From Chryseobacterium candidae (GTDB lineage: Bacteria; Bacteroidota; Bacteroidia; Flavobacteriales; Weeksellaceae): a DNA stretch of 64,000 nucleotides. The translations under genes were made by a program, and so were the position numbers. Below the pieces are notes generated by a model. It did no database searches. It saw nothing but the letters and a program-made list of their open reading frames with translations, and was not told the origin of the DNA. Shown piece after piece: positions 26,332 to 35,290 of the stretch. Position 1 is the first letter of the stretch; the number at the start of each line of letters is the position of its first letter. Where the stretch lies: contig NZ_SDLV01000018.1 of NCBI RefSeq assembly GCF_004916905.1, positions 62,001-126,000 of the forward strand. The letters are read 5' to 3'.

Positions 26332-27666
26332 ATGAAGGTTACCGCACAAAACCATGATGACGTAAGTGCATTGCTTACAGTAACATTGGAAAAATCTGAC
26401 TACAAAGAAAAAGTAGAGAAGCAGTTGATTAATTATGCTAAAAATGCGCAAGTTCCTGGATTCAGAAAAGGGAAAGTGCCTTTGAGTATGGTTAAAAAAC
26501 AATATGAAGCAGGTATTGCATTTGAAGAAATCAACAGACAGGTTTCTGATGCTTTAAACAACTATGTTAATGAAAACAAATTAAGATTAGTTGGTCAGCC
26601 TGTTCCTCAGCCAGTAAACGAATTAGATTACAATGCTGATCAATTAGAAGTTGCTTTCGAAGTAGGATATGAGCCTGAATTCACTATAGATTTAGCTAAA
26701 TATGAAGCACCTCATTACAAAGTAGAAGCTTCCGATAAAGAAATCAGCAAGAGTATTGAAAACATGCAGAAGCGTTTTGCAGAGCAGGTTCCTCAGGATA
26801 AAATCACTAAAGATTCTTACATTGCTTTAGAAGTTTCTCAGGTTGTGGAAGAAGATGCTGAAGGAGAGCACCACCACCACCCAAAAAACCTTACCATCAC
26901 AGCTGAAAACAAAGAAGCTTTCAAATTGGTAAAAGGTTTGAAAATGGAAGGTTCTGTAAAAGTAACGAAAGAAACTCTTGCAGGTGACGAAGAATTGGCT
27001 AAAGAATTAGGATTCAGCAAAGAAGAAGTTGAGCACCTGCACCACAATGAATTAGAAGTTAAAGTGAAAGATTTCTATTCATTAAAGTTGGCTGAACTTA
27101 ATCAGGATCTTTTCGACAAAGTATACGGAGAAGGAAACATTAAATCCGAAGAAGAACTTAAAGATAAAGTTAAGACTGAATTAGACGAGTATTTCCAACA
27201 GAATGCTGATGTTCACTTCGTGAATAAAGTATTAGAACAAGTAACTGAGAAAGAAGAAGTAAAACTTCCTGAATCTTTCCTTGTGAAGTGGTTATTATTC
27301 TCTAACCAGAATATCCAGTCTGAAGATCAGGCTAAAGAAATTCTTGAAGCCGAGAAAAACCAGTTGAAATATCAGATCATCGAAGGTAAATTGATGACTG
27401 AAAACGAAATCAACCTTGACTATGCTGATGTATTGGCTCAGGCTGAACAGTTAGTAAAAAACCAATTGGCTATCTACGGAATCCACCACTTAGGAGATGA
27501 AGAAATCCAGAAATATGCTGTTGAAATGTTGAAAGACCAGGAGCAGGTAAGACAAATTTCTTCTGAAGTAGCGATGGCTAAACTGAAAGATGTAATTCTT
27601 GAAAAAGCGAGCAAAAAAGAAACTAAAATTTCTCACGACGAATTTTTAGAAGAACTTAAGAAATAA
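26332..27666 (+). CDS. tig: Trigger factor (ribosome-associated chaperone)
   Basis: 444 residues. The N-terminal ribosome-binding domain has the signature region VPGFRKGKVPLSMV (about 43-56, equivalent to the GFRxGKxP ribosome-docking loop). The middle domain corresponds to the FKBP-like PPIase region but is divergent, and the C-terminal helical arms (about 260-444) are typical. Unusual are two histidine clusters in the middle domain, EHHHHP (about 181-185) and EHLHHNE (about 235), which could bind metal. It folds nascent chains at the ribosome exit. Single gene with its own promoter and terminator. Confidence 0.92.
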   Translation: MKVTAQNHDDVSALLTVTLEKSDYKEKVEKQLINYAKNAQVPGFRKGKVPLSMVKKQYEAGIAFEEINRQVSDALNNYVNENKLRLVGQPVPQPVNELDYNADQLEVAFEVGYEPEFTIDLAKYEAPHYKVEASDKEISKSIENMQKRFAEQVPQDKITKDSYIALEVSQVVEEDAEGEHHHHPKNLTITAENKEAFKLVKGLKMEGSVKVTKETLAGDEELAKELGFSKEEVEHLHHNELEVKVKDFYSLKLAELNQDLFDKVYGEGNIKSEEELKDKVKTELDEYFQQNADVHFVNKVLEQVTEKEEVKLPESFLVKWLLFSNQNIQSEDQAKEILEAEKNQLKYQIIEGKLMTENEINLDYADVLAQAEQLVKNQLAIYGIHHLGDEEIQKYAVEMLKDQEQVRQISSEVAMAKLKDVILEKASKKETKISHDEFLEELKK

Positions 27667-27690
27667 TTATAGTCAGATATAAATATTTGA

Positions 27691-27718
27691 AAACCGTCAA
27701 TTCTTTGGCGGTTTTTTT
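27691..27718 (+). terminator. Terminator after tig
   Basis: AAACCGTCAA pairs with TTGGCGGTTT (one G.T), loop TTCT, then T-rich. Confidence 0.92.
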
Positions 27719-27726
27719 ATGATGTA

Positions 27727-27775
27727 AATATTCATCACTCATCATTCATCACTTATCATTCATCATTTATCTGTA
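27727..27775. repeat. Short TCAT-rich tandem repeat
   Basis: About five irregular copies of an ATTCATCA/CTCATC/ACTTATC-like unit between tig and the next gene. Low complexity; no CRISPR spacing. Confidence 0.6.
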
Positions 27776-27821
27776 TGTCCGCCAATATTCCTATATTTAC
27801 CCTTTAAACTTTATTATAAAT

Positions 27822-28508
27822 ATGAAAAAGATCATTATTCCGTTTTTCTGCGCTGTACTTTTCTCAGTACCTGCAGCAGCTCAGAAAAAAGCGGCTGCAT
27901 CTGCTAAAACAGAAGCAGTGAAATCAAAACTTACACCTAAAGATGTTGTTGATAATTATTTCAAAGCATTAGGTGGAAAAGATAAACTGGACGCTGTAAA
28001 ATCTACTATTACTGATAACACAGTTGCTGTGCAGGGAATGGAAATCCAAATGACCACTAAGAAATTAGGGAATAAATTCAAATCTGTACAATCTTTCATG
28101 GGTAAAGAAATGGTGCAGCTTTTTGACGGTGAGAAAGGATATTTTGATCAGATGGGAACTAAAACAGATATTCCTGCTGACAAAATTGCAGACCTTAAAA
28201 AAGGAAAACCAATGGATGCTTTAGCATTTGATGCGTCTAATTTCCAGACTGTATCTACAGAAAAACTTGATGGAAAAGACTATAATGTATTGTCTTCAGA
28301 CAAAGGAAAATTTTATTTCGATGCTGGAACAGGACTTTTATATAAGACGGATGCAGGGGAAGGTAAAGCAACCATTAAAAGCTATATGGCTGTAGATGGA
28401 ATACAGTTTCCGGCTGAAGTAGAAGCTGAGGGAGGAGGTCAGAAAATGACAATTAAAACGAGCAAAGTGGTCATCAATTCCGGAGTTTCGGATGCTGATT
28501 TTAAGTAA
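27822..28508 (+). CDS. Secreted LolA-like outer-membrane lipoprotein-sorting fold protein
   Basis: 228 residues with a signal peptide (MKKIIIPFFCAVLFSVPAAAQ) and a Lys/Ala-rich linker. Then come VVDNYFKALGGKDKLDAVKS, a motif shared by many Bacteroidota periplasmic proteins, and a repetitive beta-sheet domain (FDGEKGYF, KFYFDAGTGLLYKTD, VDGIQFPAE) resembling the LolA/LppX half-barrel. Family level assignment only; the cargo is unknown. Flanked by terminators. Confidence 0.7.
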   Translation: MKKIIIPFFCAVLFSVPAAAQKKAAASAKTEAVKSKLTPKDVVDNYFKALGGKDKLDAVKSTITDNTVAVQGMEIQMTTKKLGNKFKSVQSFMGKEMVQLFDGEKGYFDQMGTKTDIPADKIADLKKGKPMDALAFDASNFQTVSTEKLDGKDYNVLSSDKGKFYFDAGTGLLYKTDAGEGKATIKSYMAVDGIQFPAEVEAEGGGQKMTIKTSKVVINSGVSDADFK

Positions 28509-28531
28509 AAATTGCTTTTTAAGAGATAAAG

Positions 28532-28556
28532 AACCGGGAATTTCCCGGTTTTTTTA
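28532..28556 (+). terminator. Terminator after the LolA-like gene
   Basis: AACCGGG/CCCGGTT around AATTT, then T7. Confidence 0.9.
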
Positions 28557-28933
28557 GTATAGAATATGTACCCGAAAAGCACATAAGCTCGTTGAAAGTG
28601 CTATTGCGTTGTTTTAGAAATAGGTTGATAACTGAATTTTTTTAATTAAAATGATAAAACCATAGTACGATATAATATTTTTTTTGTTTTAGAAAGGGAA
28701 TATCATAGCGGATTTGCTATAATTTAAGAGTAAAATAAGAAAATGACATTATTTTTAATTAGTCTATTTTAACTAATTAATGAATGTTTTTAATTAAAAA
28801 TTAATTTAAGTAACATAAAAACAATAATTTGTTTTCATTTTATTATAATTACATTTTTTAACTTGAATTTAACCCTCTGGCAAAGCCTCATCGCTGGGAG
28901 AATTAATATTTTTGAAAGGTCAAAATAATGTAG
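28557..28933. other. AT-rich 377-bp intergenic region upstream of the M16 peptidase gene
   Basis: No ORF. It contains a 9-bp inverted repeat TTAATTAGT/ACTAATTAA (28755-28780) and a candidate -7 box TATTTTTG (28907-28914), 19 bases before the ATG at 28934. Long upstream region suggests regulated expression, otherwise nothing recognised. Confidence 0.5.
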
Positions 28934-31768
28934 ATGAAAAGAATGTTATCTTCGTTTTCAGTCATCTTCCTGATGTCTGTCAATATGTATGGACAAAACA
29001 TCCCTGTGGATCCGTCCTTAAGAATTGGTACTCTTTCCAACGGAATGAAGTACTACATCAAAAAAAATGCTTTACCTGAGAAAAAAGTAGAATTCCGTCT
29101 GGCGATTAATGCCGGATCTATTCTTGAAGACGAAAATCAAAGAGGGCTTGCTCACTTTATGGAGTACATGAATTTCAATGGAACCAGGAATTTTCCGGAT
29201 AACAAATTAGTGGATTTTTTACAGTCGATTGGGGTAAAGTTCGGTCAGCACCTTAATGCTTCTACAGGTTTCGATGAAACGGTTTACATGCTTCCTGTTC
29301 CGTTGGATAAACCCGGTAATCTCGATGCCGGACTGAAAGTGATGGAAGACTGGGCATTTAATGCGACACTTTCTGACGAACAGATCAATAAAGAAAGAGG
29401 AGTGGTACTGGAAGAACTCAGATTAGGTCTTGGACCTGATAAAAGAATGATGGATAAATACCTTCCTAAGCTTTTATACCAATCTCAATATGCAGAAAGA
29501 CTTCCTATTGGTAAAAAAGAAGTAATTGAAAACTTCCAACCTGATCTTATCCGAAAATTTCATCAGGATTGGTACAGGCCTGATCTGATGGCAATTGTTG
29601 TAGTTGGAGATATCAATATAGATGAAATCGAGAGAAAAATTAAGGATAATTTCAGCAAATATAAAAATCCTTCAAAACCTAGAGAAAGAAAATCTTTTGA
29701 TCTTCCGAATCATAAAGAAGCAATGGTAGCTATTGAAACTGATCCTGATGCAACAGGTTCAGGAGTACAATTCATCATCAAAGATTCCGAAACGTACCAG
29801 CCGGATGTAACGGTTCAGCAATATGATCAGAGTATTGTAGAAGGTCTTGTGAATATGATGCTGAACAGCAGATTGGCAGAACTGGTTAACTCTACGAATC
29901 CACCCTTTACTTATGGATCTGTTTACCACGGAGGAACTTATGCAAGAAGTAAAGAAGCATTTCAGGGAGCAGCAGCTACAAAAGACGGCGATCAGCTGAA
30001 TGCACTGAGAGTCCTTTTGGAAGAAGTGGAAAGAGCAAAAAGATTCGGTTTTACCCAATCTGAATTGGACAGAGCAAAAGATCAGATGCTTTCATCTTAT
30101 GAATGGGCCTACAACAACAAAGACAAAAACGAAAGCGGTGATCTGATAGATGGTTATGTGAACAATTTCTTGAGACAGGAGCCCATACCTGGGATTACAT
30201 GGGGATATGAGCATATTAAAGAAATCCTTCCAACCATAGTACTGGAGCAAACCAATGGAATTATCAAAAAGTTTGTAAAAGATGACAGCAGGGTAATCGT
30301 CATTACAGGGCCAAAAAAAGATAATATTAAAATGCCGACAGAGGCTATGGTGCTGAATACATTTGATACTGTTAAAATAGCTGATCTTAAACCTTACGAA
30401 GAAAAAACTAAAATTGAAAGTCTGATAAAACCTTTCAAATCTGAAGGAAAAATAACAAAAACGGAAACGGATGCCAAATTAGGAACAACCACCTGGACAT
30501 TAAGCAACGGAGCTAAAGTAACCTTAAAAAAAACAGATTTTAAAGACGATGAAATTGTTTTTGCAGGAATAAGCCTGGGAGGTGTTTCTGTCATTCCGGA
30601 TGCTGATTACAATACAACAAAATTTGCATTCGATGCTTTGCTGGAAGCTGGATTAGCCGGTCTTTCCAAGACAGATCTTACCCATTATCTTGCAGGAAAA
30701 CAGGTAAGTGTAAGCTCTTATGTAGGTGGTCTTACAGACGGGATCTCCGGAACAAGTTCGAAAAAAGATCTGAAAACAGCTATGGAATTGATTTATGCCT
30801 GTTTTACAGACTTGAATTACAATCCCGAATCATTCAGCGCCTACAAAACAAAGAAATCTTCAATGCTGGCGAATGTAGATTCAGATCCACAATATTATTT
30901 CTCCAATGAATATTCCAAATTTATCAATCAGAAAAACCCAAGATTTACCAGCCTTGAACCTACCGAAAAAGATTGGGCAAATACAGATTATAAAAAAGCC
31001 TATGATATCTACAAACAGAAATTTGCCAATGCAGGTAATTTCCACTTCTATTTTGTAGGGAGTATAGAGGAAGGGCAGCTTAAAAATGAAGTTCTGCAGT
31101 ATATTGCTTCACTTCCTGCAACAGGAAAATCATCTACATTTAAAGATACAGGTTACAGGCCACTGAAAGGAGGATACACAAAAGTTTATAAAAAAGGAAA
31201 AGAGCCGAAGAGTCTTGTAACAATTTCTTACAGTGGTGAAGCGCCTTATAATGAGAAGGAAGCTTTGGCGCTTTCAGCTCTTGGAGAAGTAGCTACGATT
31301 AAAGTTCTTGAAAAACTGAGAGAAGACGAAAGCGGTATTTACAACGGAGGTGCAGGAGGAAGTTTCAGTAAAGTCCCATATAGTGCCTATGATTTTAGTA
31401 TCAATTTCCCTTGTGGTCCTGAAAATGCAGATAAGCTTACCAAAAGTGTAATGACCGAATTACAGAAATTAATAGATAAAGGACCGGAGCAAAAGGATCT
31501 TGATAAATATAAAGAAGGAGAATACAATGAATATCAAACCAGCCTTAAAGACAATGGATTCTGGCTGCAGGGCATTGCCCAAAATCAATTAGACGGAAGT
31601 GATCAATATACTATTCTGAATTACCAGGATAAAGTAAAAGCACTTACTGTAAAAGACCTTCAGGATGTTGCCAAAAAATACCTCACAAAGGAAAAAAATA
31701 TAGCGATACTAATGCCGGAAGATGGATGGGAAAAAGCTAAAAAAGATGAACCCAAAAAGCAGGAATAG
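28934..31768 (+). CDS. M16 family (pitrilysin-like) zinc metallopeptidase homologue with altered HxxEH motif
   Basis: 944 residues with signal peptide (MKRMLSSFSVIFLMSVNMYGQ), so periplasmic. Four pitrilysin-type domains: active-site half GLAHFMEYMNFNGTRNF (residues 72-88) and ERGVVLEELR (about 155), then middle and C-terminal inactive-type domains. The zinc motif HxxEH normally reads HFxEHM; here the second His is Tyr78 (TAC codon at 29165), so one zinc ligand is missing. The distal Glu in VVLEELR is retained. It may be inactive or bind zinc weakly. It ends in a strong terminator. Confidence 0.9.
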   Translation: MKRMLSSFSVIFLMSVNMYGQNIPVDPSLRIGTLSNGMKYYIKKNALPEKKVEFRLAINAGSILEDENQRGLAHFMEYMNFNGTRNFPDNKLVDFLQSIGVKFGQHLNASTGFDETVYMLPVPLDKPGNLDAGLKVMEDWAFNATLSDEQINKERGVVLEELRLGLGPDKRMMDKYLPKLLYQSQYAERLPIGKKEVIENFQPDLIRKFHQDWYRPDLMAIVVVGDINIDEIERKIKDNFSKYKNPSKPRERKSFDLPNHKEAMVAIETDPDATGSGVQFIIKDSETYQPDVTVQQYDQSIVEGLVNMMLNSRLAELVNSTNPPFTYGSVYHGGTYARSKEAFQGAAATKDGDQLNALRVLLEEVERAKRFGFTQSELDRAKDQMLSSYEWAYNNKDKNESGDLIDGYVNNFLRQEPIPGITWGYEHIKEILPTIVLEQTNGIIKKFVKDDSRVIVITGPKKDNIKMPTEAMVLNTFDTVKIADLKPYEEKTKIESLIKPFKSEGKITKTETDAKLGTTTWTLSNGAKVTLKKTDFKDDEIVFAGISLGGVSVIPDADYNTTKFAFDALLEAGLAGLSKTDLTHYLAGKQVSVSSYVGGLTDGISGTSSKKDLKTAMELIYACFTDLNYNPESFSAYKTKKSSMLANVDSDPQYYFSNEYSKFINQKNPRFTSLEPTEKDWANTDYKKAYDIYKQKFANAGNFHFYFVGSIEEGQLKNEVLQYIASLPATGKSSTFKDTGYRPLKGGYTKVYKKGKEPKSLVTISYSGEAPYNEKEALALSALGEVATIKVLEKLREDESGIYNGGAGGSFSKVPYSAYDFSINFPCGPENADKLTKSVMTELQKLIDKGPEQKDLDKYKEGEYNEYQTSLKDNGFWLQGIAQNQLDGSDQYTILNYQDKVKALTVKDLQDVAKKYLTKEKNIAILMPEDGWEKAKKDEPKKQE

Positions 31769-31806
31769 TGAACTAATTCATTTTTTCTTTACCGTAAGCA
31801 ATAAGA

Positions 31807-31834
31807 AAACCGCAGATCTCTCTGCGGTTTTTAT
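31807..31834. terminator. Bidirectional terminator, M16 gene / DUF3109 gene
   Basis: AAACCGCAGA (31807-31816) pairs with TCTGCGGTTT (31821-31830), loop TCTC. Lies between convergent genes. Confidence 0.93.
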
Positions 31835-31857
31835 TATTTCATTCAAATACGTATCAG

Positions 31858-32442
31858 TTAAGAACCATATTCTTTTTTCCATTCTTCAGCGGCTTCGCTG
31901 AGAACAGTATAAAATTCTTCACCATACTTTCTCGTCAGTGGAGTTTTTAAAAATTTATAAACAGGAACCTGAAGTTCTTTTCCGAGTGTACAGGCATCGC
32001 TGCATACATTCCACTCATGATAATTCAATGCGGTAAAGGAAGAATATTCCGTAACACGGATGGGGTAAAGATGGCATGAAATAGGCTTCTGCCAGTCTAC
32101 AGCACCATCTTCATATGCTTTCTCAATACCACATTTGGTAATTCCTTTTTCATCAAAGGTTACATAGGCACACTCGCGGTCCTCCACCATGGGAGTAACA
32201 TACATTCCGTCGTGTGGATCAGTAGTCCATGTTCCCTGTTCTTCAAGGGCTTTAATTCCTTCCTGGGTAAGGTAAGGCTTTATTTTATCAAAAATACTGT
32301 CCAATATTTCAAGCTCGTCTTTATCCAACGGAGCTCCCACATCTCCTTCCACACAACATGCACCTTTACATTTCGTAAGGTTGCAAACAAATTCTTCGGA
32401 AAAAATTTCCTCAGAAATCAATTTATCGTCTATCTGAATCAT
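31858..32442 (-). CDS. DUF3109 family cysteine-rich protein
   Basis: 194 residues, with Cys-rich segments CNLTKCKGACC (about 20-30), ECAYVTF, KCGIEKAY, SCHLYPIRV and NVCSDACTLG. This pattern is that of DUF3109, related to the YkgJ Zn/Fe-S-like family; the metal cluster is likely but function is unknown. Cytoplasmic. It follows the DUF6427 gene by 6 bases on the same strand, so is cotranscribed. Confidence 0.9.
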   Translation of the reverse strand: MIQIDDKLISEEIFSEEFVCNLTKCKGACCVEGDVGAPLDKDELEILDSIFDKIKPYLTQEGIKALEEQGTWTTDPHDGMYVTPMVEDRECAYVTFDEKGITKCGIEKAYEDGAVDWQKPISCHLYPIRVTEYSSFTALNYHEWNVCSDACTLGKELQVPVYKFLKTPLTRKYGEEFYTVLSEAAEEWKKEYGS

Positions 32443-32448
32443 AATTTT

Positions 32449-33354
32449 TTAAAATAAATCAAAAACTGTACCCGCTTTAAAGGTCAGTAAACTACTAATA
32501 ATAAGCCATACACTGGCTTCACGCATCCAGTATTTAGGTAAAAATCTCATCATTCTGCTCAGAATAATACTTGAAGGAAAGGCCAGAAGAAGCAGATATT
32601 CATAGCTTTTATTCATATATAGAATGATGGAAATAAGCTGTGCTACAGAAAAGACCAGCAGGAAAGTATATTTATATCTGCTTATCGGACTTTTCTTGTT
32701 ATAATTTTTAAAATGGTCATACACTGCGTAAATAAGCATCAGCAATACAGGGATCAACGGCAGAAGTTCTGTATAATCTGTTACCGGCTTCATTTTTCCA
32801 AACGGAAAATAATCAATATTCCATGAAGTGAACTGAACGAAATACATTACAGAGAAATAACTGAACGCAATCAGACCAATTCCCAGAAGAAACCTGAAAA
32901 GATTCAACCCGATTTTGGCAGAGGTAGCAACCACGTGTATGATTACAAAAACAGCCATCGGCCACGTGGTAGGAAGAAATATAAAGTTCAGGGCTACAAT
33001 AGATCCTACCAATACATAGGACTTCTTTCTGATATCTTCATCTGTACTTGTCAAAAGAAGTATAAGAAAGGAATTGGTAAGCAGAGAAACGGCAATTCCT
33101 ATATCCAGATTTCCGGGATACAGCCCGAAAATAAAAAAGGTGTATAAAAATAATGGCAGATGGGTCTGATAATTAAGGGCAATGCTGTGAAAACCAAAAT
33201 ATCCCAAAGCAATTCCCAGAAAAGTTATCCCGGCAACTATGGCTTCATATGTATTGAAATTCAGTATGTTAAATATTATTACTACTAAAAGAAGAAAACC
33301 AATATAAACAGGAATTGAAAAAATATTGCTTTCTTTTGAAAGTAATTTAAACAT
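32449..33354 (-). CDS. DUF6427 family integral membrane protein
   Basis: 301 residues with about nine hydrophobic helices and few charged loops. In flavobacteria DUF6427 genes sit beside DUF6341 genes, as here, where the small gene at 33397 is divergent. No catalytic motif is visible; function unknown. Its -7 box (TAACTTTG) lies next to that of the divergent gene. Confidence 0.85.
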   Translation of the reverse strand: MFKLLSKESNIFSIPVYIGFLLLVVIIFNILNFNTYEAIVAGITFLGIALGYFGFHSIALNYQTHLPLFLYTFFIFGLYPGNLDIGIAVSLLTNSFLILLLTSTDEDIRKKSYVLVGSIVALNFIFLPTTWPMAVFVIIHVVATSAKIGLNLFRFLLGIGLIAFSYFSVMYFVQFTSWNIDYFPFGKMKPVTDYTELLPLIPVLLMLIYAVYDHFKNYNKKSPISRYKYTFLLVFSVAQLISIILYMNKSYEYLLLLAFPSSIILSRMMRFLPKYWMREASVWLIISSLLTFKAGTVFDLF

Positions 33355-33360
33355 TTTTTA

Positions 33361-33368
33361 TAAATTTG
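33361..33368 (+). promoter_or_regulatory. -7 box of the DUF6341 gene
   Basis: TAAATTTG on the plus strand, 28 bases before the ATG at 33397. Confidence 0.5.
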
Positions 33369-33370
33369 TA

Positions 33371-33378
33371 CAAAGTTA
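33371..33378 (-). promoter_or_regulatory. -7 box of the DUF6427 gene
   Basis: TAACTTTG on the minus strand, 16 bases upstream of the ATG at 33354. It is 2 bases from the divergent -7 box, so the two promoters overlap and polymerases would exclude one another. Confidence 0.5.
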
Positions 33379-33396
33379 ATTTAAAAAAGGAAAATA

Positions 33397-33630
33397 ATGA
33401 CGTCTTTCTTTCTATTCTTAAGCAAAGTTTTCAAATGGACTTTCGGTTTCTTTGATGCGTTTGGAAATGTTTTAAACTGGATTCTATTTATAGTTTGCTG
33501 TGTACTATTTACTTATTGGTGCTACGTACTTGTGGTTACGCTAGGTGGTGACAAAGATAAAGACTATTATTCCCCAACGGAAGGTAAGCATCCTTACTAC
33601 GATCCGAATATCTACAAAAAAGAAGGTTAA
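33397..33630 (+). CDS. DUF6341 family small membrane protein
   Basis: 77 residues with one or two membrane helices (FFLFLSKVFKWTFGFFDAFG and NWILFIVCCVLFTYWCYVLVV) and a polar tyrosine-rich tail (YYSPTEGKHPYYDPNIYKKEG). The size and layout fit DUF6341, a flavobacterial family neighbouring DUF6427. Function unknown. Confidence 0.85.
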   Translation: MTSFFLFLSKVFKWTFGFFDAFGNVLNWILFIVCCVLFTYWCYVLVVTLGGDKDKDYYSPTEGKHPYYDPNIYKKEG

Positions 33631-33648
33631 TTAATTGGTTATATAGTA

Positions 33649-33687
33649 AAAAACCGATCAAACATTGTGATTTGATCGGTTTTTTTA
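33649..33687. terminator. Bidirectional terminator, DUF6341 gene / universal stress protein gene
   Basis: A 14-bp perfect stem (33649-33662 with 33671-33684) with an 8-base loop and T/A runs on both sides, between convergent genes. Confidence 0.94.
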
Positions 33688-33712
33688 TTACTAACGATTA
33701 AAATTTTATTTT

Positions 33713-34150
33713 TTAGTCGTGAATTGGAAGTACCAGAACAGGAATAGTTGAACTTTTAGTAATTCCTTTGGTTAAACTTCCCACGAATACATCATAAATT
33801 CCGCTTCTGCCGTGTGATCCCATCACAATATAATCTGCATTTTTTTCCTTTGCATGTTCCAGAATAATATCTTTTGCAAGTCCCTGTTTTAAAAGATGCT
33901 CACAATCGATATCATGGCTGATGATTCTTTGCTCAATTTTATTAAGCTGCACCAGCTCTTCTCTGATTTCGTTGGCTTCCACTTCGGGAAAATATTGAAA
34001 TCCCATATCACCAATGGCAAAGCCGATATCTGATGGTGCTACGTGGATCAGGTAAATTCTGCCATTAAGCTGTTTTGCAAATTTTATGGCACCGTCTACC
34101 AATTGGTCTGTCTTGTCCCCAAAATCTACGGGTAATACAATATTTATCAT
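33713..34150 (-). CDS. Universal stress protein (UspA family)
   Basis: 145 residues. The start INIVLPVDFGDKTDQLVDGAIKFA and the end GSHGRSGIYDVFVGSLTKGI match the UspA fold, and G-x2-G-x9-GS(T) is the ATP-binding loop, so the protein is probably an ATP-binding type. Cytoplasmic; usual roles are in starvation and stress survival. It lies 59 bases downstream of the fumarylacetoacetate hydrolase-like gene on the same strand and may be cotranscribed. Confidence 0.93.
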   Translation of the reverse strand: MINIVLPVDFGDKTDQLVDGAIKFAKQLNGRIYLIHVAPSDIGFAIGDMGFQYFPEVEANEIREELVQLNKIEQRIISHDIDCEHLLKQGLAKDIILEHAKEKNADYIVMGSHGRSGIYDVFVGSLTKGITKSSTIPVLVLPIHD

Positions 34151-34209
34151 AACCTCTGGTTTTGTTACCTAAAGATAGGAAAAATTTGTCAGACTTTGGT
34201 ATTAAATAC

Positions 34210-34815
34210 TTATAATATTCGGATATCAAGGATTTTTTCCTCTTCAAGGTAAGCTTCCAGAATATCATTTTCTTCCACCTTTCCAACCCCTTTCGGAGTT
34301 CCTGTGAAGATCAGATCACCTACTCTCAGTGTAAAATACTGGGAAGCAAAAGTTACAATATCATCAAAACTGAACATCATATCTTTAGTATTACCATCCT
34401 GTACTTTTTCTTTATTTTTTAACAACGAAAACTGAAGGTTTTCAAGGCTGAAACTCTCTTTTTTAAAGAAACTGCTTACCACAGCAGAACCGTCAAAACC
34501 TTTGGCAAGTTCCCATGGAAGCCCTTTTGATTTCAGTTCACTCTGAAGATCTCTGGCTGTAAAATCTATTCCAAGACCAATTTCTTCATAATGCTTGTGC
34601 GCTGCTTCTTTCTGAATATATTTTCCACCCTTGGAAATTTTTAATACCACTTCCAGTTCGTAGTGAATATCATTTGAAAATTCAGGAATGTAGAAATCAT
34701 TCCCCTTTAGAACGGCAGTATCCGGTTTCATAAAAATAACAGGATTCTCAGGAATTTCGTTTCCTAATTCTTTCGCATGCTCACTGTAATTTCTTCCTAT
34801 GCAGATGATTTTCAT
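34210..34815 (-). CDS. Fumarylacetoacetate hydrolase family protein
   Basis: 201 residues, the short FAH form. The N-terminal GRNYSEHAKELGNEIPENPVIF and the motifs DIHYELEVVLKI, IGLGIDFTARDLQ and DLIFTGTPKGVG are those of the bacterial FAH-family acylpyruvate hydrolase/oxaloacetate decarboxylase. Metal is coordinated by the acidic residues HYE.E. The exact acid substrate is not predictable. The upstream gap is unusually long and AT-rich. Confidence 0.92.
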   Translation of the reverse strand: MKIICIGRNYSEHAKELGNEIPENPVIFMKPDTAVLKGNDFYIPEFSNDIHYELEVVLKISKGGKYIQKEAAHKHYEEIGLGIDFTARDLQSELKSKGLPWELAKGFDGSAVVSSFFKKESFSLENLQFSLLKNKEKVQDGNTKDMMFSFDDIVTFASQYFTLRVGDLIFTGTPKGVGKVEENDILEAYLEEEKILDIRIL

Positions 34816-35059
34816 AACTTAATTGCTTTTTAATTTAACTTTAAAGCATTATTTTTCTATATATTTTTTAAGATCATAGTCCATTTGAGTTTAATACTCA
34901 GTATACTCGAAAATACAATCTTCTTTTTATAAGATTTTTTATACAAAATAATTTTGCTGTTCAAAAATCCTGTAATTATTATTTTTATGATTTAGTACCC
35001 TCAATTTACGATCGGAGATCAGCCCATTTGTACTATAACGGTTGTTTTTGTTGATAATG

Positions 35060-35093
35060 CAAATATACTATTATGTACAAAATACTGCATCAA
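35060..35093 (-). promoter_or_regulatory. Possible promoter of the FAH gene
   Basis: Minus strand: TTG, 23 bases, TATATTTG. It would give a leader of about 240 bases before the FAH gene; other explanations are possible in such AT-rich sequence. Confidence 0.35.
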
Positions 35094-35213
35094 TTTAAGG
35101 ATAATTACATTAAATGAACAAAGTGTTTGTTGAATTTTATATTTATACAAATATTAGGAGTTAAAATTCACATATAAAAGAGTCTCCACAGAATATTTTA
35201 AAACTAAATTATT

Positions 35214-35290
35214 ATGAAAAATTAAAAAGCTTTCGAGAAATGAGAATGAATGTTAAAGGGCTGCCGGAATCTTATGAATATAAGAATTAT
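35214..35290 (+). pseudogene. Possible relic of a double-glycine-leader (bacteriocin-like) peptide gene
   Basis: ATGAAAAATTAAAAAGCTTTCGAG... looks like the start of Bacteroidota leader peptides (MKNLKKLSRNE...) with lost bases: M K N, then in other frames KKLSRNE and NVKG. Stop codons interrupt every frame. The following sequence ends with a possible CxC. This is a weak pattern-based call and could be chance. Confidence 0.25.

Noticed and set aside
27727..27775. CRISPR-like short repeats in the TCAT-rich stretch
   Set aside because: Units are irregular, 6-9 bases long, and have no unique spacers or cas genes; it is low-complexity sequence.
28557..28933. Small gene upstream of the M16 peptidase
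   Set aside because: All frames are interrupted by stops or too short; it is A/T-rich regulatory-type sequence.
29759..30058. Long minus-strand ORF opposite the M16 gene, and similar antisense ORFs in kup and the OstA-like gene
   Set aside because: They lie entirely within strong coding regions, have no promoter or domain, and their composition follows the sense gene.
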